NCBI GenBank assembly: GCA_009908505.1 | Contig: JAAAPD010000016.1 | Coordinates: 1 to 64,000 of the forward strand | DNA: 64,000 nucleotides | Source: Alphaproteobacteria bacterium | GTDB taxonomy: Bacteria > Pseudomonadota > Alphaproteobacteria > Rhodobacterales > Rhodobacteraceae | Direction of reading: 5' to 3' | Shown: positions 8,642 through 17,305 of the stretch, piece by piece | Numbering within the stretch: position 1 is the first letter of the stretch | How the letters are laid out: the number at the start of each line of letters is the position of its first letter | Notes under the pieces: model-generated | Told to the model about the DNA's origin: nothing | The model's input: only the letters and a program-made list of their open reading frames with translations | Databases searched by the model: none | Program-made: the position numbers and the translations under genes

Positions 8642-8665
8642 CAACGAAATTCCAGAATTTTGTTG
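8642..8665. repeat. Palindromic AATTC-CA-GAATT element, copy 2
   Basis: Inverted repeat with 11-base arms (CAACGAAATTC and GAATTTTGTTG, one mismatch that would be a G-U pair in RNA) around a CA loop. It lies in the divergent spacer between creatinase and the DUF418 gene and shares its core with the palindromes at 3781-3800 and 23039-23060. In this divergent position it could not be a simple terminator for either neighbour. Confidence 0.6.
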
Positions 8666-8746
8666 CCGCCCGGTCTCAACTGCGGTGCAGTGTGATTGGC
8701 GGGCCAGAGGTCGGCATTTCACTTTTCGCCAGTTATAAGGCCATCC

Positions 8747-9865
8747 ATGTCCGACCGCCGCCGCGCCCTCATGCCCGATTACCTGCGCCTCGTGGCGCTG
8801 TTCGGCATCGTCGTGGTCAACGTGCAATACATGGCCTTCTCCTCGCTGCACGGGTTTGCCGATCCGGGCGGCGTTTCCCCCGCGGACGCCGTGACGCTCT
8901 GGCTGGTCAACGGGCTTGCCACGCTAAAGACCTACGGCCTGTTTTCCTTCATGTTTGGGGTCGGGCTGGGCTTTTTGATGCGATCGGCAGAACGGCGCGG
9001 ACTGGCCTTCGGCCGCGTCTATCGCAACCGCATGCTCGGCCTGCTGATCCTGGGCATCGCTCATGGCTGCCTGTTCTTTCCCGGGGACATCCTTGTCATT
9101 TACGCGGTGACCGGCGCGATCCTTTATCGCTTTCGAAACTGGCCGGCGGGCCGGCTTGTGCGCGTCGGCGCGGCGCTTCTGCTGGTGCAGGTGGTGCTCG
9201 CCCCGCCCATCCTTCTGTCGATCCCGGACGCGCCGGCCGACATGATCGCCCTCGAACGCGAGATCATGACCCATGGCGGGTTCGCGGAGGCGGTGCTGTT
9301 CCGGGTCATCGGCTTCGCCTTTACCCTGCCCGCCTTCCTGGTCGTCCAGGGCACCGCCGCGCTGGGGTGGTTCTGGCTGGGATTGGCGGCGGTGAAATCG
9401 GGTATGATCGACAACGCGGCGCATCCGCTTTGGCGGCGGGCGCGCCGCTGGTGCCTCGGCCCCGGTATCGTTCTCAGCCTCGGCGCCGCCGCGGCCTGGC
9501 AATGGGGGCCGGGCGTTGCGGGCGCCGCCCTGGCCATAGCGGTCGCGCCGGTCGCAACCCTCGGCTACCTCGGCCTGATCGCCACCGTCGCCCGCCCGCC
9601 GGGCCCGATCCTGTCCCGCGCCCTCGCGGCGGGCGGATCGAGCCTGACTATCTATCTGGGCCAGTCCATCCTGCTGTCGACCATATTCGCGGGCTATGGT
9701 CTGGGGCTATGGGGCGCGGTCGACCGGACCACCGCGACGGGCATCGCCATTGTCGTCACCATCGCCCTGATCGGCCTGGTCGCGGTCTGGCGCATGCGCT
9801 TTGCCCTTGGACCCTTCGAATGGGTCTTGCGGCGGATCACCTATGCCGGCCAGCCAAAGGCCTGA
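8747..9865 (+). CDS. DUF418 (YeiB-type) membrane protein
   Basis: 372 residues, polytopic with about eight to ten membrane segments. The N-terminus has the family pattern of a first helix starting RLVALFGIVVVN followed by a Phe-rich loop and a second helix with FSFMFGVGLGF; the conserved DUF418 region lies at the C-terminus (SLTIYLGQSILLSTIF and GPFEWVLR). The ATG was chosen because an AAGG ribosome site lies seven bases upstream. Substrate unknown; the family includes inner-membrane proteins of suspected transport or acyl-transfer function. Stands alone. Confidence 0.85.
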   Translation: MSDRRRALMPDYLRLVALFGIVVVNVQYMAFSSLHGFADPGGVSPADAVTLWLVNGLATLKTYGLFSFMFGVGLGFLMRSAERRGLAFGRVYRNRMLGLLILGIAHGCLFFPGDILVIYAVTGAILYRFRNWPAGRLVRVGAALLLVQVVLAPPILLSIPDAPADMIALEREIMTHGGFAEAVLFRVIGFAFTLPAFLVVQGTAALGWFWLGLAAVKSGMIDNAAHPLWRRARRWCLGPGIVLSLGAAAAWQWGPGVAGAALAIAVAPVATLGYLGLIATVARPPGPILSRALAAGGSSLTIYLGQSILLSTIFAGYGLGLWGAVDRTTATGIAIVVTIALIGLVAVWRMRFALGPFEWVLRRITYAGQPKA

Positions 9866-9969
9866 CAGGGCACGGGCACGGATGGCTGGTCATTGGCGGG
9901 CTGATGCCGCAAAGTGCCGGGCATGAGCGATAGCGCCACGGCAACCAACGGCCCCGGGGGCCACGCCCG

Positions 9970-10950
9970 ATGACAGCGGGGGCACGCAACTTGATAACGG
10001 ATGTGGCCGGGCTGCGGGTGGGAAACGCCCAGGATAACCGATTGAAATCCGGCGTCACGGTCCTGACCGCCGACACCCCCTTCACCGCCGGCGTGGCCAT
10101 CATGGGCGGCGCGCCCGGCACCCGTGAAAGCGACCTTCTGGCCCCCGACAAGACGGTCGAGCAGATCGATGCGCTGGTGCTGGCGGGCGGCTCCGCGTTC
10201 GGCCTGGCCGCTGCCGATGGCGTGATGGCCGGTCTGCGGGCCACGGGCCGCGGCTTTGCCGTCGGCCCGCACCGGGTGCCGATCGTGCCCGCCGCGATCC
10301 TGTTCGACCTGATGGCGGGGGGTGATCACGACTGGCAGGAGAACCCCTACCCGGCCCTGGGGCGCACCGCCCTGAATGCCGCCGCACCGACCTTCACACT
10401 GGGCAGCATGGGCGCGGGCACCGGGTGCACCACGGCGACTTATAAGGGCGGGCTCGGCTCGGCCTCGCAGGCGCTGGAAACGGGGCATACCGTCGGGGCG
10501 CTGGTCGCGGTCAACGCGCTCGGAAGCGCCACGGTCGGGGACGGCCGGCATTTCTGGGCCGCCCCGTTCGAGCAGGACCGCGAATTCGGCGGGCTAGGCC
10601 CGGCCTCCGACTATCCGCCTGCGCCCCTTACCAAGCTCGATGCGCCGCGCAACACGACCATCGCCATCGTCGCCACCGACGCCACCCTGACCCAGGCTCA
10701 GTGCACGCGCCTTGCCACCGCCGCCCATGACGGCATGGCCCGCGCGCTGGTGCCCGCCCATACCCCCATGGATGGCGACCTGGTCTTTGCCGCCGCGACC
10801 GGGGCACGGCCGCTGTCCGACCCGGTCGGCGATACGCTCGCCCTCGGACATGCCGCCGCCACCTGCCTGGCCCGCGCCATCGCGCGGGGTGTGCACGCCG
10901 CCACGCCCGGCCGGGGCGATACGCACCCCTGCTGGGTCAGCGGCGCCTGA
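9970..10950 (+). CDS. P1-family peptidase / amide hydrolase (DmpA-NylC type)
   Basis: 326 residues resembling the autoprocessing Ntn-type P1 family (DmpA, NylC): glycine-rich GGSAFGLAAADG near residues 73-84, SMGAGTGCTT near 146-155, then VNALGSATVGDG near 181-192, where Ser186 is the likely nucleophile exposed by self-cleavage. Members hydrolyse N-terminal residues or short amides; the actual substrate cannot be told from sequence. It precedes gabD by 96 bases on the same strand, which hints at a shared role in amide or amino-acid catabolism but does not show it. Confidence 0.8.
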   Translation: MTAGARNLITDVAGLRVGNAQDNRLKSGVTVLTADTPFTAGVAIMGGAPGTRESDLLAPDKTVEQIDALVLAGGSAFGLAAADGVMAGLRATGRGFAVGPHRVPIVPAAILFDLMAGGDHDWQENPYPALGRTALNAAAPTFTLGSMGAGTGCTTATYKGGLGSASQALETGHTVGALVAVNALGSATVGDGRHFWAAPFEQDREFGGLGPASDYPPAPLTKLDAPRNTTIAIVATDATLTQAQCTRLATAAHDGMARALVPAHTPMDGDLVFAAATGARPLSDPVGDTLALGHAAATCLARAIARGVHAATPGRGDTHPCWVSGA

Positions 10951-11046
10951 ACATTCGATAAGTCCAGATCGGCACCCGGCTTGGCGCCGGCGCCGCAAGA
11001 CGATACGTCTTCGATCAACGTACACCGCATATTGGAGGGCCAGGGC

Positions 11047-12516
11047 ATGACCGGCACAACGCAACTCAAGGACATTCTTTCGCGTCCGGACCTTGTCCTC
11101 GAACAGGCCTATGTCGCCGGCGAATGGGTCGATGCCGAGGACTGCAAGACCTTCGGCGTGATCAACCCCGCAAGGGGCGACGTGATCGCGCAGGTCGCGG
11201 ACCTGTCCCGCGCCGAGGTCGCGAACGCCATCGAGAAAGCCGAGGAAAGCCGCAACGCCTGGGCGGCCCGTACCGCCAAGGACCGGGCACAGGTGCTGCG
11301 CCGCTGGTTCGACCTGCTGATGGAAAACCAAGAGGACCTGGCCCGCATCATGACCGCCGAACAGGGCAAGCCCCTGGCAGAGGCACGCGGCGAGGTGGCT
11401 TACGGCGCGTCGTTCATCGAATGGTTCGGCGAAGAGGCCAAGCGGCTTTATGGCGAAACCATCCCCGGTCACCAGCCCGACAAGCGCATCACCGTGATCC
11501 GTCAGCCCATCGGTGTCTGCGCCTCGATCACGCCGTGGAATTTCCCCAACGCCATGATCGCCCGCAAGGTCGGGCCGGCGCTGGCCGCCGGCTGCGCCAT
11601 GGTGGCGCGTCCAGCCTCGCAGACCCCGCTTTCGGCGCTGGCTATGGCCAAGCTGGCCGACGAGGCCGGCGTGCCGCCCGGCGTGTTCTCCGTCGTGACC
11701 AGCGATGATGCGTCGGGCATCGGCAAGGAATTCTGCGAGAACCCGCTGGTGCGCAAGCTGACCTTCACCGGATCCACCCAGGTGGGCCGCATCCTGCTGC
11801 GCCAGGCGGCCGATCAGGTCATGAAATGTTCGATGGAGCTTGGCGGCAATGCGCCCTTCATCGTTTTCGACGACGCGGACCTGGATGCGGCCGTTGCCGG
11901 CGCAATCGCCTGCAAGTTCCGCAACAACGGTCAGACCTGCGTTTGCGCCAACCGCATCTACGTCCAGGACGGGATCTACGACGCCTTTTCCGCCAAGCTG
12001 AAAGAGGCGGTCGAGGCGCTCAGGGTCGGCGACGGTCTGGAAGAGGGCGTGGACCTTGGCCCGCTGATCGAACCCGCGGCCGTCGAAAAGGTCCGCGACC
12101 ACCTGAAGGATGCGCTGGCCAAGGGCGGGTCGGTCCTGACCGGCGGCAAGGCCATCGAGGGGCTGTTCTTCGAGCCGACCATCGTCTGTGACGCGACCCC
12201 CGACATGAAGGTCGCCACCGATGAAACATTCGGTCCCTTTGCTCCGTTGTTCCGGTTCACCGACGAGGACGAGGTGATCGCCATGGCCAATGACACGATC
12301 TTCGGGCTGGCCTCATACTTCTATGCCAAGGACATCTCGCGGGTCTACAAGGTGGCCGAGGCCCTGGAATACGGGATCGTCGGGATCAATACCGGCATCA
12401 TCTCGACCGAGGTGGCGCCCTTCGGCGGGGTCAAGCAATCGGGTCTGGGCAGCGAAGGGTCGTCCCACGGAATCGACGAATTCACCGAGATGAAATACAT
12501 GTGCCTCGGCGTGTAG
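11047..12516 (+). CDS. gabD: Succinate-semialdehyde dehydrogenase
   Basis: 489 residues aligning by eye with E. coli GabD end to end, from ITPWNFPNAMIARK through NNGQTCVCANR (catalytic Cys298), ELGGNAP (general base Glu264) and EALEYGIVGINTG to KYMCLG. Oxidises succinate semialdehyde to succinate with NAD(P), feeding the TCA cycle from GABA or related compounds. The ATG was set by a GGAGGG ribosome site eight bases upstream. One odd point: the usual cofactor-site KPA is RPA (Arg188), and the following VVTG is VVTS. Probably active, but cofactor preference could differ. Confidence 0.92.
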   Translation: MTGTTQLKDILSRPDLVLEQAYVAGEWVDAEDCKTFGVINPARGDVIAQVADLSRAEVANAIEKAEESRNAWAARTAKDRAQVLRRWFDLLMENQEDLARIMTAEQGKPLAEARGEVAYGASFIEWFGEEAKRLYGETIPGHQPDKRITVIRQPIGVCASITPWNFPNAMIARKVGPALAAGCAMVARPASQTPLSALAMAKLADEAGVPPGVFSVVTSDDASGIGKEFCENPLVRKLTFTGSTQVGRILLRQAADQVMKCSMELGGNAPFIVFDDADLDAAVAGAIACKFRNNGQTCVCANRIYVQDGIYDAFSAKLKEAVEALRVGDGLEEGVDLGPLIEPAAVEKVRDHLKDALAKGGSVLTGGKAIEGLFFEPTIVCDATPDMKVATDETFGPFAPLFRFTDEDEVIAMANDTIFGLASYFYAKDISRVYKVAEALEYGIVGINTGIISTEVAPFGGVKQSGLGSEGSSHGIDEFTEMKYMCLGV

Positions 12517-12526
12517 ATTGCCCGGG

Positions 12527-13705
12527 ATGCAATCCATCGCCCCGCCCGGCCCGCTGCGCCCGGAAACCCGGACGGACCTGTTCTATCTGAGCTTCTTCAC
12601 CATCGCCGGGGTGATGACCGCCTATGGCGGACTGTGGTTCGCCCATATGGGCCTGAGCGAGGCGCAGATCAGCCTTATCAGCGCCGCGCCGATCCTGGTC
12701 ATGCTGATGCTGAACATCGCGGTCGGGCGAATCGCCGACCGGGCCTCGGACTGGCGCCAGGTGATCATTTGGGGGGCGATGATCGGCGGCGTATCCGGGA
12801 TCGGCCTGATCTGGGCGCAGGGCGCCTGGTCGATCGGTCTGGTGATCCTGCTGGTGTCGGCCAGCCAGATCGGCACTATGCCGGTCCTTGACGCGGCCAC
12901 CATCCGGATGACGCGCCGCCGCGGCAGCAGCTATGGCCCGCGACGGGCCTGGGGCACGGTCGGTTATATCCTGGCCCTGGTCCTGACGGGCGTGCTGGCC
13001 GACCGTTACGGCCCGGTCGTGTTCGTTCCGCTGTTCGTCGGCATCGGCCTGCTGCGCGCGGCGGCCTCGCTTATTCTGCCCAGGTTCCGCGCCCCCGACA
13101 AGGCCCGTGACGTGGACCCTGCCCAGAACCTGCGCGCCGTGCTGAAACCCTGGTTCGTCCTGCCGCTGCTGGGGGCGGCGCTGGTCTTTGGCAGCCACCT
13201 TATCCTCAACACCTTTCAAAGCCTGCTTCTCGTGCGGCAGGGGATCAGCGAAACCACCGTCAGCCTGCTGATCGCGCTTGGGGCCGTGGCCGAAACCCTG
13301 CTGTTCTTCACCTTTACGCGGTTCAGTCACCTTCTGGCCGCTAGGCATTTCCTGTTGATTGCGGCGCTTGTTACCGTGCTGCGCTGGGTCGCATTCGGGT
13401 TCGAGCCGGGGGTGGGGCCGCTGATCGTCCTGCAAGCGCTTCACGCGATCACCTTCGCGCTCAGCCTCATCGCGGTGGTTGGGTTCATCGCCAACCACAC
13501 CGACGAAGGCATCGCCGCGCAGGCGCAGAGCTTCTACGTGATGCTGCAACAGGGGGCGTCGATCCTGGCGCTGATGCTGTTCGGGTCGCTGGTCGGGCAA
13601 TGGGGCGCCGAGGCCTATTTCCTGTCTTCCGGCATCGCGGCACTCGGGGCGGGCTGCATCCTTGCCTCGCTTGTGCTGAAGCCGCCGGTGGAACGCGGGG
13701 ACTGA
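12527..13705 (+). CDS. MFS transporter (MFS_1-like)
   Basis: 392 residues with about twelve hydrophobic segments and the first-half hallmark GRIADRASDWR after the second helix, a version of the MFS loop 2-3 motif. Overall pattern fits the MFS_1-like group that includes HcaT and nucleoside permeases. Substrate unknown. It follows gabD by only ten bases and may be co-transcribed with it. A TTG nine bases upstream could also serve as start, but ATG is preferred. Confidence 0.87.
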   Translation: MQSIAPPGPLRPETRTDLFYLSFFTIAGVMTAYGGLWFAHMGLSEAQISLISAAPILVMLMLNIAVGRIADRASDWRQVIIWGAMIGGVSGIGLIWAQGAWSIGLVILLVSASQIGTMPVLDAATIRMTRRRGSSYGPRRAWGTVGYILALVLTGVLADRYGPVVFVPLFVGIGLLRAAASLILPRFRAPDKARDVDPAQNLRAVLKPWFVLPLLGAALVFGSHLILNTFQSLLLVRQGISETTVSLLIALGAVAETLLFFTFTRFSHLLAARHFLLIAALVTVLRWVAFGFEPGVGPLIVLQALHAITFALSLIAVVGFIANHTDEGIAAQAQSFYVMLQQGASILALMLFGSLVGQWGAEAYFLSSGIAALGAGCILASLVLKPPVERGD

Positions 13706-13741
13706 ACCCGACATGGTCGGGTCAGGGCGCGCGCGGTCGGG

Positions 13742-14430
13742 TCAACTTCGGTCGGCATGCGCGCTCAGTGCGTAGAAATCCCGCAACGTCTTGCCCCGTT
13801 CGTCGCCGAACCGGTCACCCTCGGTCATGGTAACAACCCGGTCGAGCCGGAACATCCGGAAATCCCCGCGCAGTTCGCACAGGCGACCACGGTCCAGACC
13901 TTGCCCCAGAACCACAGGCCAAGCGGGCGGACGACGCGCTCGGTCTCGGCCTCGGCCTCGTCGCGATAGACCAGGTGCAGGCGCCGCCGCGCATTCGACG
14001 CCGCTTCGACCCTGTCGATGGCGCGGCGGGTCTCGTCGGACAGGTCCTCCATCCCGAAGGCATGGATCTGCACCGTTTCCGCGCGCGCCCGCGCCGCGTC
14101 GGGCAGCACGGTCTCGATTTTGATAAGGGCCTCTTCGGCCGCGGCCGCCATGTCCAACCCACCCCAGGCCCGGATCAGACGGGCACCTGCTACGAGCGCT
14201 ACGATCTCGGCCTCGGTGAACATCAGCGGCGGCAGGTCATACCCGTCCCGCATGATGTAACCGACCCCGGCCTCTCCCTCGATCGGCACGCCCGAGCCTA
14301 CGAGGTCGGCGATATCGCGATAGATCGTGCGCGGCGTCACCTCCAGCCGTTCCGCCAGTTGCGATGCCGTCAGCAGCCGACCGCCCCGCAGATACTGCAC
14401 GATCTGGAACAGGCGGTCGGCGCGGCGCAT
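13742..14430 (-). pseudogene. YafY-type HTH/WYL regulator, frameshifted
   Basis: The N-terminus is a DeoR-like helix-turn-helix (LTASQLAERLEVTPRTIYRD, residues 20-39), followed by a WYL-type region. The reading frame runs as expected to GLWFWGKVWTVVA, then degenerates and stops at 13825. One base of shift at about 13880-13882 restores a sensible C-terminus (CELRGDFRMFRLDRV, then DFYALSAHADRS) ending at 13742. Adding one base gives 229 residues, the usual family length. Either a true frameshift that breaks the regulator or a sequencing error in a CCAGG context. It starts three bases after the VOC gene stop. Confidence 0.85.
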
Positions 14431-14433
14431 GGG

Positions 14434-14802
14434 TCAGCCGGCCCCCATTTCGAACAGGCCGATGGAATTTCCGTCGGGGTCGGTCGCGTACTGGAACCGC
14501 CCGGCCGGGATGTCGATGACGGGGCCGAGCGTCCGGCCGCCGGCCGCGGTCACCCGCGCCGCGGTCTCTTCCAAGGTGTCGGGCACGGTCAGGTGGATGG
14601 TCGTGCCGCAATCCCGCGCGGGCTTGCCCGGGTAAAGATGGCCGCCGCCGCCTTCTTCGGCGCCGTCGAACACGGCGATCTCGTTGGGCCCGGCATCGGT
14701 GATCTCCATCTTCCAGCCGAACGCCTTCGCATAGAAGGCACAGGCGGCGTTCAGGTCGGTAACGGGAATTTCCGTCCAGGCGACGATGGGTTGGTATGTC
14801 AT
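14434..14802 (-). CDS. VOC-family (glyoxalase/bleomycin-resistance fold) protein
   Basis: 122 residues, a single vicinal-oxygen-chelate module of two beta-alpha-beta-beta-beta halves: WTEIPVTDLNAACAFYAKAFGW at the start and GRFQYATDPDGNSIGLFE at the end, with the Glu typical of the metal-site position in the last strand. The ATG follows a GGAG ribosome site. Substrate unknown; in such regulator-linked settings these proteins are often annotated only as VOC. It sits between the hydroxypyruvate-isomerase-like gene and the WYL regulator and probably shares their transcript. Confidence 0.87.
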   Translation of the reverse strand: MTYQPIVAWTEIPVTDLNAACAFYAKAFGWKMEITDAGPNEIAVFDGAEEGGGGHLYPGKPARDCGTTIHLTVPDTLEETAARVTAAGGRTLGPVIDIPAGRFQYATDPDGNSIGLFEMGAG

Positions 14803-14860
14803 GGCGTTTCTCCGGTTGCTAAGGCATCTGTCATGCCACAGCCCTGCTGACAGCATCCTG

Positions 14861-15622
14861 TCAGTAGTATGTCAGCCAGTCCAATCCATCCTGCGTCTTT
14901 CGACGCGGGTGGTATTCGGCGCTGACCCATCCGGTATAGCCATCCGCGTCAAGCTGGCTGAAAAACGAGGGGTAGTCGATCTCGCCCGCCAGGGGTTCGT
15001 GGCGGCCCGGTGCCCCGGCGACCTGAACGTGTCGCACGTGGGGGGCAACAGCGGCCCACGTGCCGGCCACGTCGCCCGTGATGCGATGGGCATGGTAGGC
15101 ATCGAATTGCAGGCCCAGGTTCGGGGCGGCAGTCTCCTCCAGCAGCGCCAGCGCCACGGAAAAATCGTCGAGGAAATAGCCCGGCATGTCATGCGGGTTG
15201 ATCGGCTCGATCGTCAGCTGCCGCCCCTCGGCCATCTCTGCCGCCCAGGCCAAGTTTTCGGCGAAGACGCCTGCCGCCTCCGGACCCTCGGCCAGGCCCG
15301 CCATGATGTGCAGCCTTTCGGCGCCCAGCGCATCGACATAGCGCAAGGATCGCCGCAACGCGTGCCGGAACCGCTCTTGCTCGACGGGCACGGCGGCAAA
15401 GCCGCGTGGTCCGGCCGGGTCGGCATAGTTCGGGGGCGGGCAGTTGATCAGCGCCAGCGGCAGATCCGCCTGTGCCAGCGCACGGCCCAGCGCCTTGGCA
15501 TCGACATCGTAGGGAAACAGGATCTCGACCGCCTCGAACCCGGCCTCGGCCGCAAGGGCCGGCCGGTCGAGCAGGGGCGCTTCGGTGAAAAGCGTCGTGA
15601 GGTTGGCACAGAACCGGGGCAC
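14861..15622 (-). CDS. Hydroxypyruvate isomerase-like TIM-barrel protein
   Basis: 253 residues of the xylose-isomerase-like TIM barrel with Hyi/OtnI features: PRFCANLTTLFTE at the N-terminus, FEAVEILFPYD, LINCPPPNY, IEPINPHDMPGYFL (metal ligand Glu), GLQFDAYHA (metal ligand Asp), and SAEYHPR. It should interconvert hydroxypyruvate and tartronate semialdehyde or a related 2-oxo-tetronate. The start codon is GTG, chosen because homologs begin at this point. It follows the DUF1285 gene by 20 bases. No glyoxylate carboligase gene is nearby, so the exact substrate is open. Confidence 0.85.
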   Translation of the reverse strand: MPRFCANLTTLFTEAPLLDRPALAAEAGFEAVEILFPYDVDAKALGRALAQADLPLALINCPPPNYADPAGPRGFAAVPVEQERFRHALRRSLRYVDALGAERLHIMAGLAEGPEAAGVFAENLAWAAEMAEGRQLTIEPINPHDMPGYFLDDFSVALALLEETAAPNLGLQFDAYHAHRITGDVAGTWAAVAPHVRHVQVAGAPGRHEPLAGEIDYPSFFSQLDADGYTGWVSAEYHPRRKTQDGLDWLTYY

Positions 15623-15642
15623 TTTTGGTCAGCCCCGCCCGG

Positions 15643-16233
15643 TCATGGCAGGTCCGCCGCGGGAATGATGGGAAAGAATTCGCCCTGCGAGCGAAGGCCG
15701 AACCAATCTTCGCCGTCATGGGTGGCGACCTCGCCGATCTCGACCAGCCGGTAAAAAGACTTCCGGTCGATCAGCGCCTCGAGGTTGCGGCGGATCAGTA
15801 CGTAGGGCGACGGTTCACCGGTTTCGGGATCACGCTCTACCCGGATCGGATGATCCGGTCCGGCGACGGCGTCGTCGCCCAAGTTGGTCTCGAACCGCAG
15901 CGCGTCGCCCTCGCGTTCGAAATCCACGGCCACGAAGGGCGCGTCATCGACCGTGATCCCGACCTTTTCCACTGGCGTGACGAGAAAATAGTTATCCCCG
16001 TCCTTGCGCAGGATGGTCGAGAAAAGCCGCACCAGTTCGGGTCGCCCGATCGGGGTGCCCAGGTAGAACCAAGTGCCATCGCGGGCGATGCGCATGTCCA
16101 GATCGCCGCAAAACGGGGGATTCCATTTCTCCACCGGCGGCAATCCGCGCCCCTTACTGGCCGCGCGGGCACTGCTTGCGATGTTTTCCGCCGATACGGT
16201 CACGGATGTGTCACTGGGGTTTGTCTTTGCCAT
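15643..16233 (-). CDS. DUF1285 protein
   Basis: 196 residues with the DUF1285 pattern: PPVEKWNPPFCGDLDMRI, GTWFYLGTPIGRPELVRLFSTILR and, near the end, an Arg-rich RRNLEALIDRKSFYRLV. The family is widespread in Proteobacteria and has no firm function. The start was placed at MAKTNPS because it leaves a divergent promoter spacer of 64 bases to moxR; the open frame runs further back into moxR. Probably the first gene of the four-gene minus-strand unit ending in the frameshifted regulator. Confidence 0.85.
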   Translation of the reverse strand: MAKTNPSDTSVTVSAENIASSARAASKGRGLPPVEKWNPPFCGDLDMRIARDGTWFYLGTPIGRPELVRLFSTILRKDGDNYFLVTPVEKVGITVDDAPFVAVDFEREGDALRFETNLGDDAVAGPDHPIRVERDPETGEPSPYVLIRRNLEALIDRKSFYRLVEIGEVATHDGEDWFGLRSQGEFFPIIPAADLP

Positions 16234-16297
16234 TGGGGTCCGGCGAGATATCTGTTCAACTACACATAGGAATATAGTCGTTGAGGGAGATTTTGCC

Positions 16298-17305
16298 ATG
16301 GCCGATGACGCACAGCTCGTCGCCGAGATGGACGCGCTTGGGGACAAGCTGGCCACCGCCCGCAGCTCGATCGCAAACAGGTTCATTGGCCAGGACAGCG
16401 TGGTGGACCTGACGCTGGCATCGCTTCTGTGTGGCGGTCATGCCTTGTTGATCGGCCTGCCGGGGCTTGGCAAGACCCGGCTGGTGGACACGCTGTCCAC
16501 CGTCATGGGGCTGTCAGGCAACCGCATCCAGTTCACGCCTGACCTGATGCCGGCGGACATCCTCGGTTCCGAGGTTCTTGAAACCGGACCGGACGGATCG
16601 CGCAGCTTCAAGTTTATTGAGGGGCCGGTCTTTTGCCAGCTTCTGATGGCCGACGAGATCAACCGCGCCAGCCCGCGCACGCAATCGGCCTTGCTGCAAG
16701 CGATGCAGGAGCGCGAAGTGACGATCGCCGGCGAACATCGGGCCCTTGGCGTGCCGTTCCACGTGCTGGCCACGCAGAATCCGATCGAGCAGGAAGGTAC
16801 CTATCCCCTGCCCGAGGCACAGCTGGACCGGTTCCTTGTGCAGATCGACGTGCCCTATCCCGACCGCGTCACCGAACGTGACATTCTGCTGGCCACGACC
16901 GGCGTGGAGGAGGCCGGGGCCCGCAATGTCTTTACCGCGCAGGACCTTCTGAACGCGCAGACGCTGCTGCGGCGGATGCCCGTCGGCGAGGCCGTGGTCG
17001 AGATGATCCTGGACCTTGTGCGCGCGTGTCGCCCGGATGACGAAAGTGCCCCGCAGATCGTGCGCGACACGGTCAGCTGGGGACCGGGGCCGCGCGCCGC
17101 GCAGGCCTTGATGCTGACTGTCCGGGCCGAGGCTTTGCTGCACGGTCGCCTGGTGCCAAGCGCCGAGGACGTGCGCCGCATGGCCGCGCCGGTGCTGACC
17201 CATCGCATGGCGCTGTCCTTTGCCGCGCGGGCCCGGGGCGAAAGCCTGCCCGGCGTCATCGCGCAGGTGGCCGACCAGATCACGAAGGTCGAGGCCGCCG
17301 CGTGA
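16298..17305 (+). CDS. MoxR-family AAA+ ATPase
   Basis: 335 residues with the MoxR core: Walker A GLPGLGKTR (about residues 53-61), Walker B LLMADEINRASPRTQSALLQ, the AMQEREVTI helix-2 insert, sensor-1 ATQNPIEQEGTYPLPEAQLDRF. MoxR ATPases act as chaperones that mature or insert cofactors into partner complexes, together with VWA-domain proteins. A GAGGGAGA ribosome site precedes the ATG. The stop overlaps the DUF58 start by 4 bases, which fixes the classic MoxR-DUF58 pair. Confidence 0.92.
   Translation: MADDAQLVAEMDALGDKLATARSSIANRFIGQDSVVDLTLASLLCGGHALLIGLPGLGKTRLVDTLSTVMGLSGNRIQFTPDLMPADILGSEVLETGPDGSRSFKFIEGPVFCQLLMADEINRASPRTQSALLQAMQEREVTIAGEHRALGVPFHVLATQNPIEQEGTYPLPEAQLDRFLVQIDVPYPDRVTERDILLATTGVEEAGARNVFTAQDLLNAQTLLRRMPVGEAVVEMILDLVRACRPDDESAPQIVRDTVSWGPGPRAAQALMLTVRAEALLHGRLVPSAEDVRRMAAPVLTHRMALSFAARARGESLPGVIAQVADQITKVEAAA

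Noticed and set aside
10594-12102. A 502-codon minus-strand frame
   Set aside because: It runs antisense to gabD, which has every catalytic motif.
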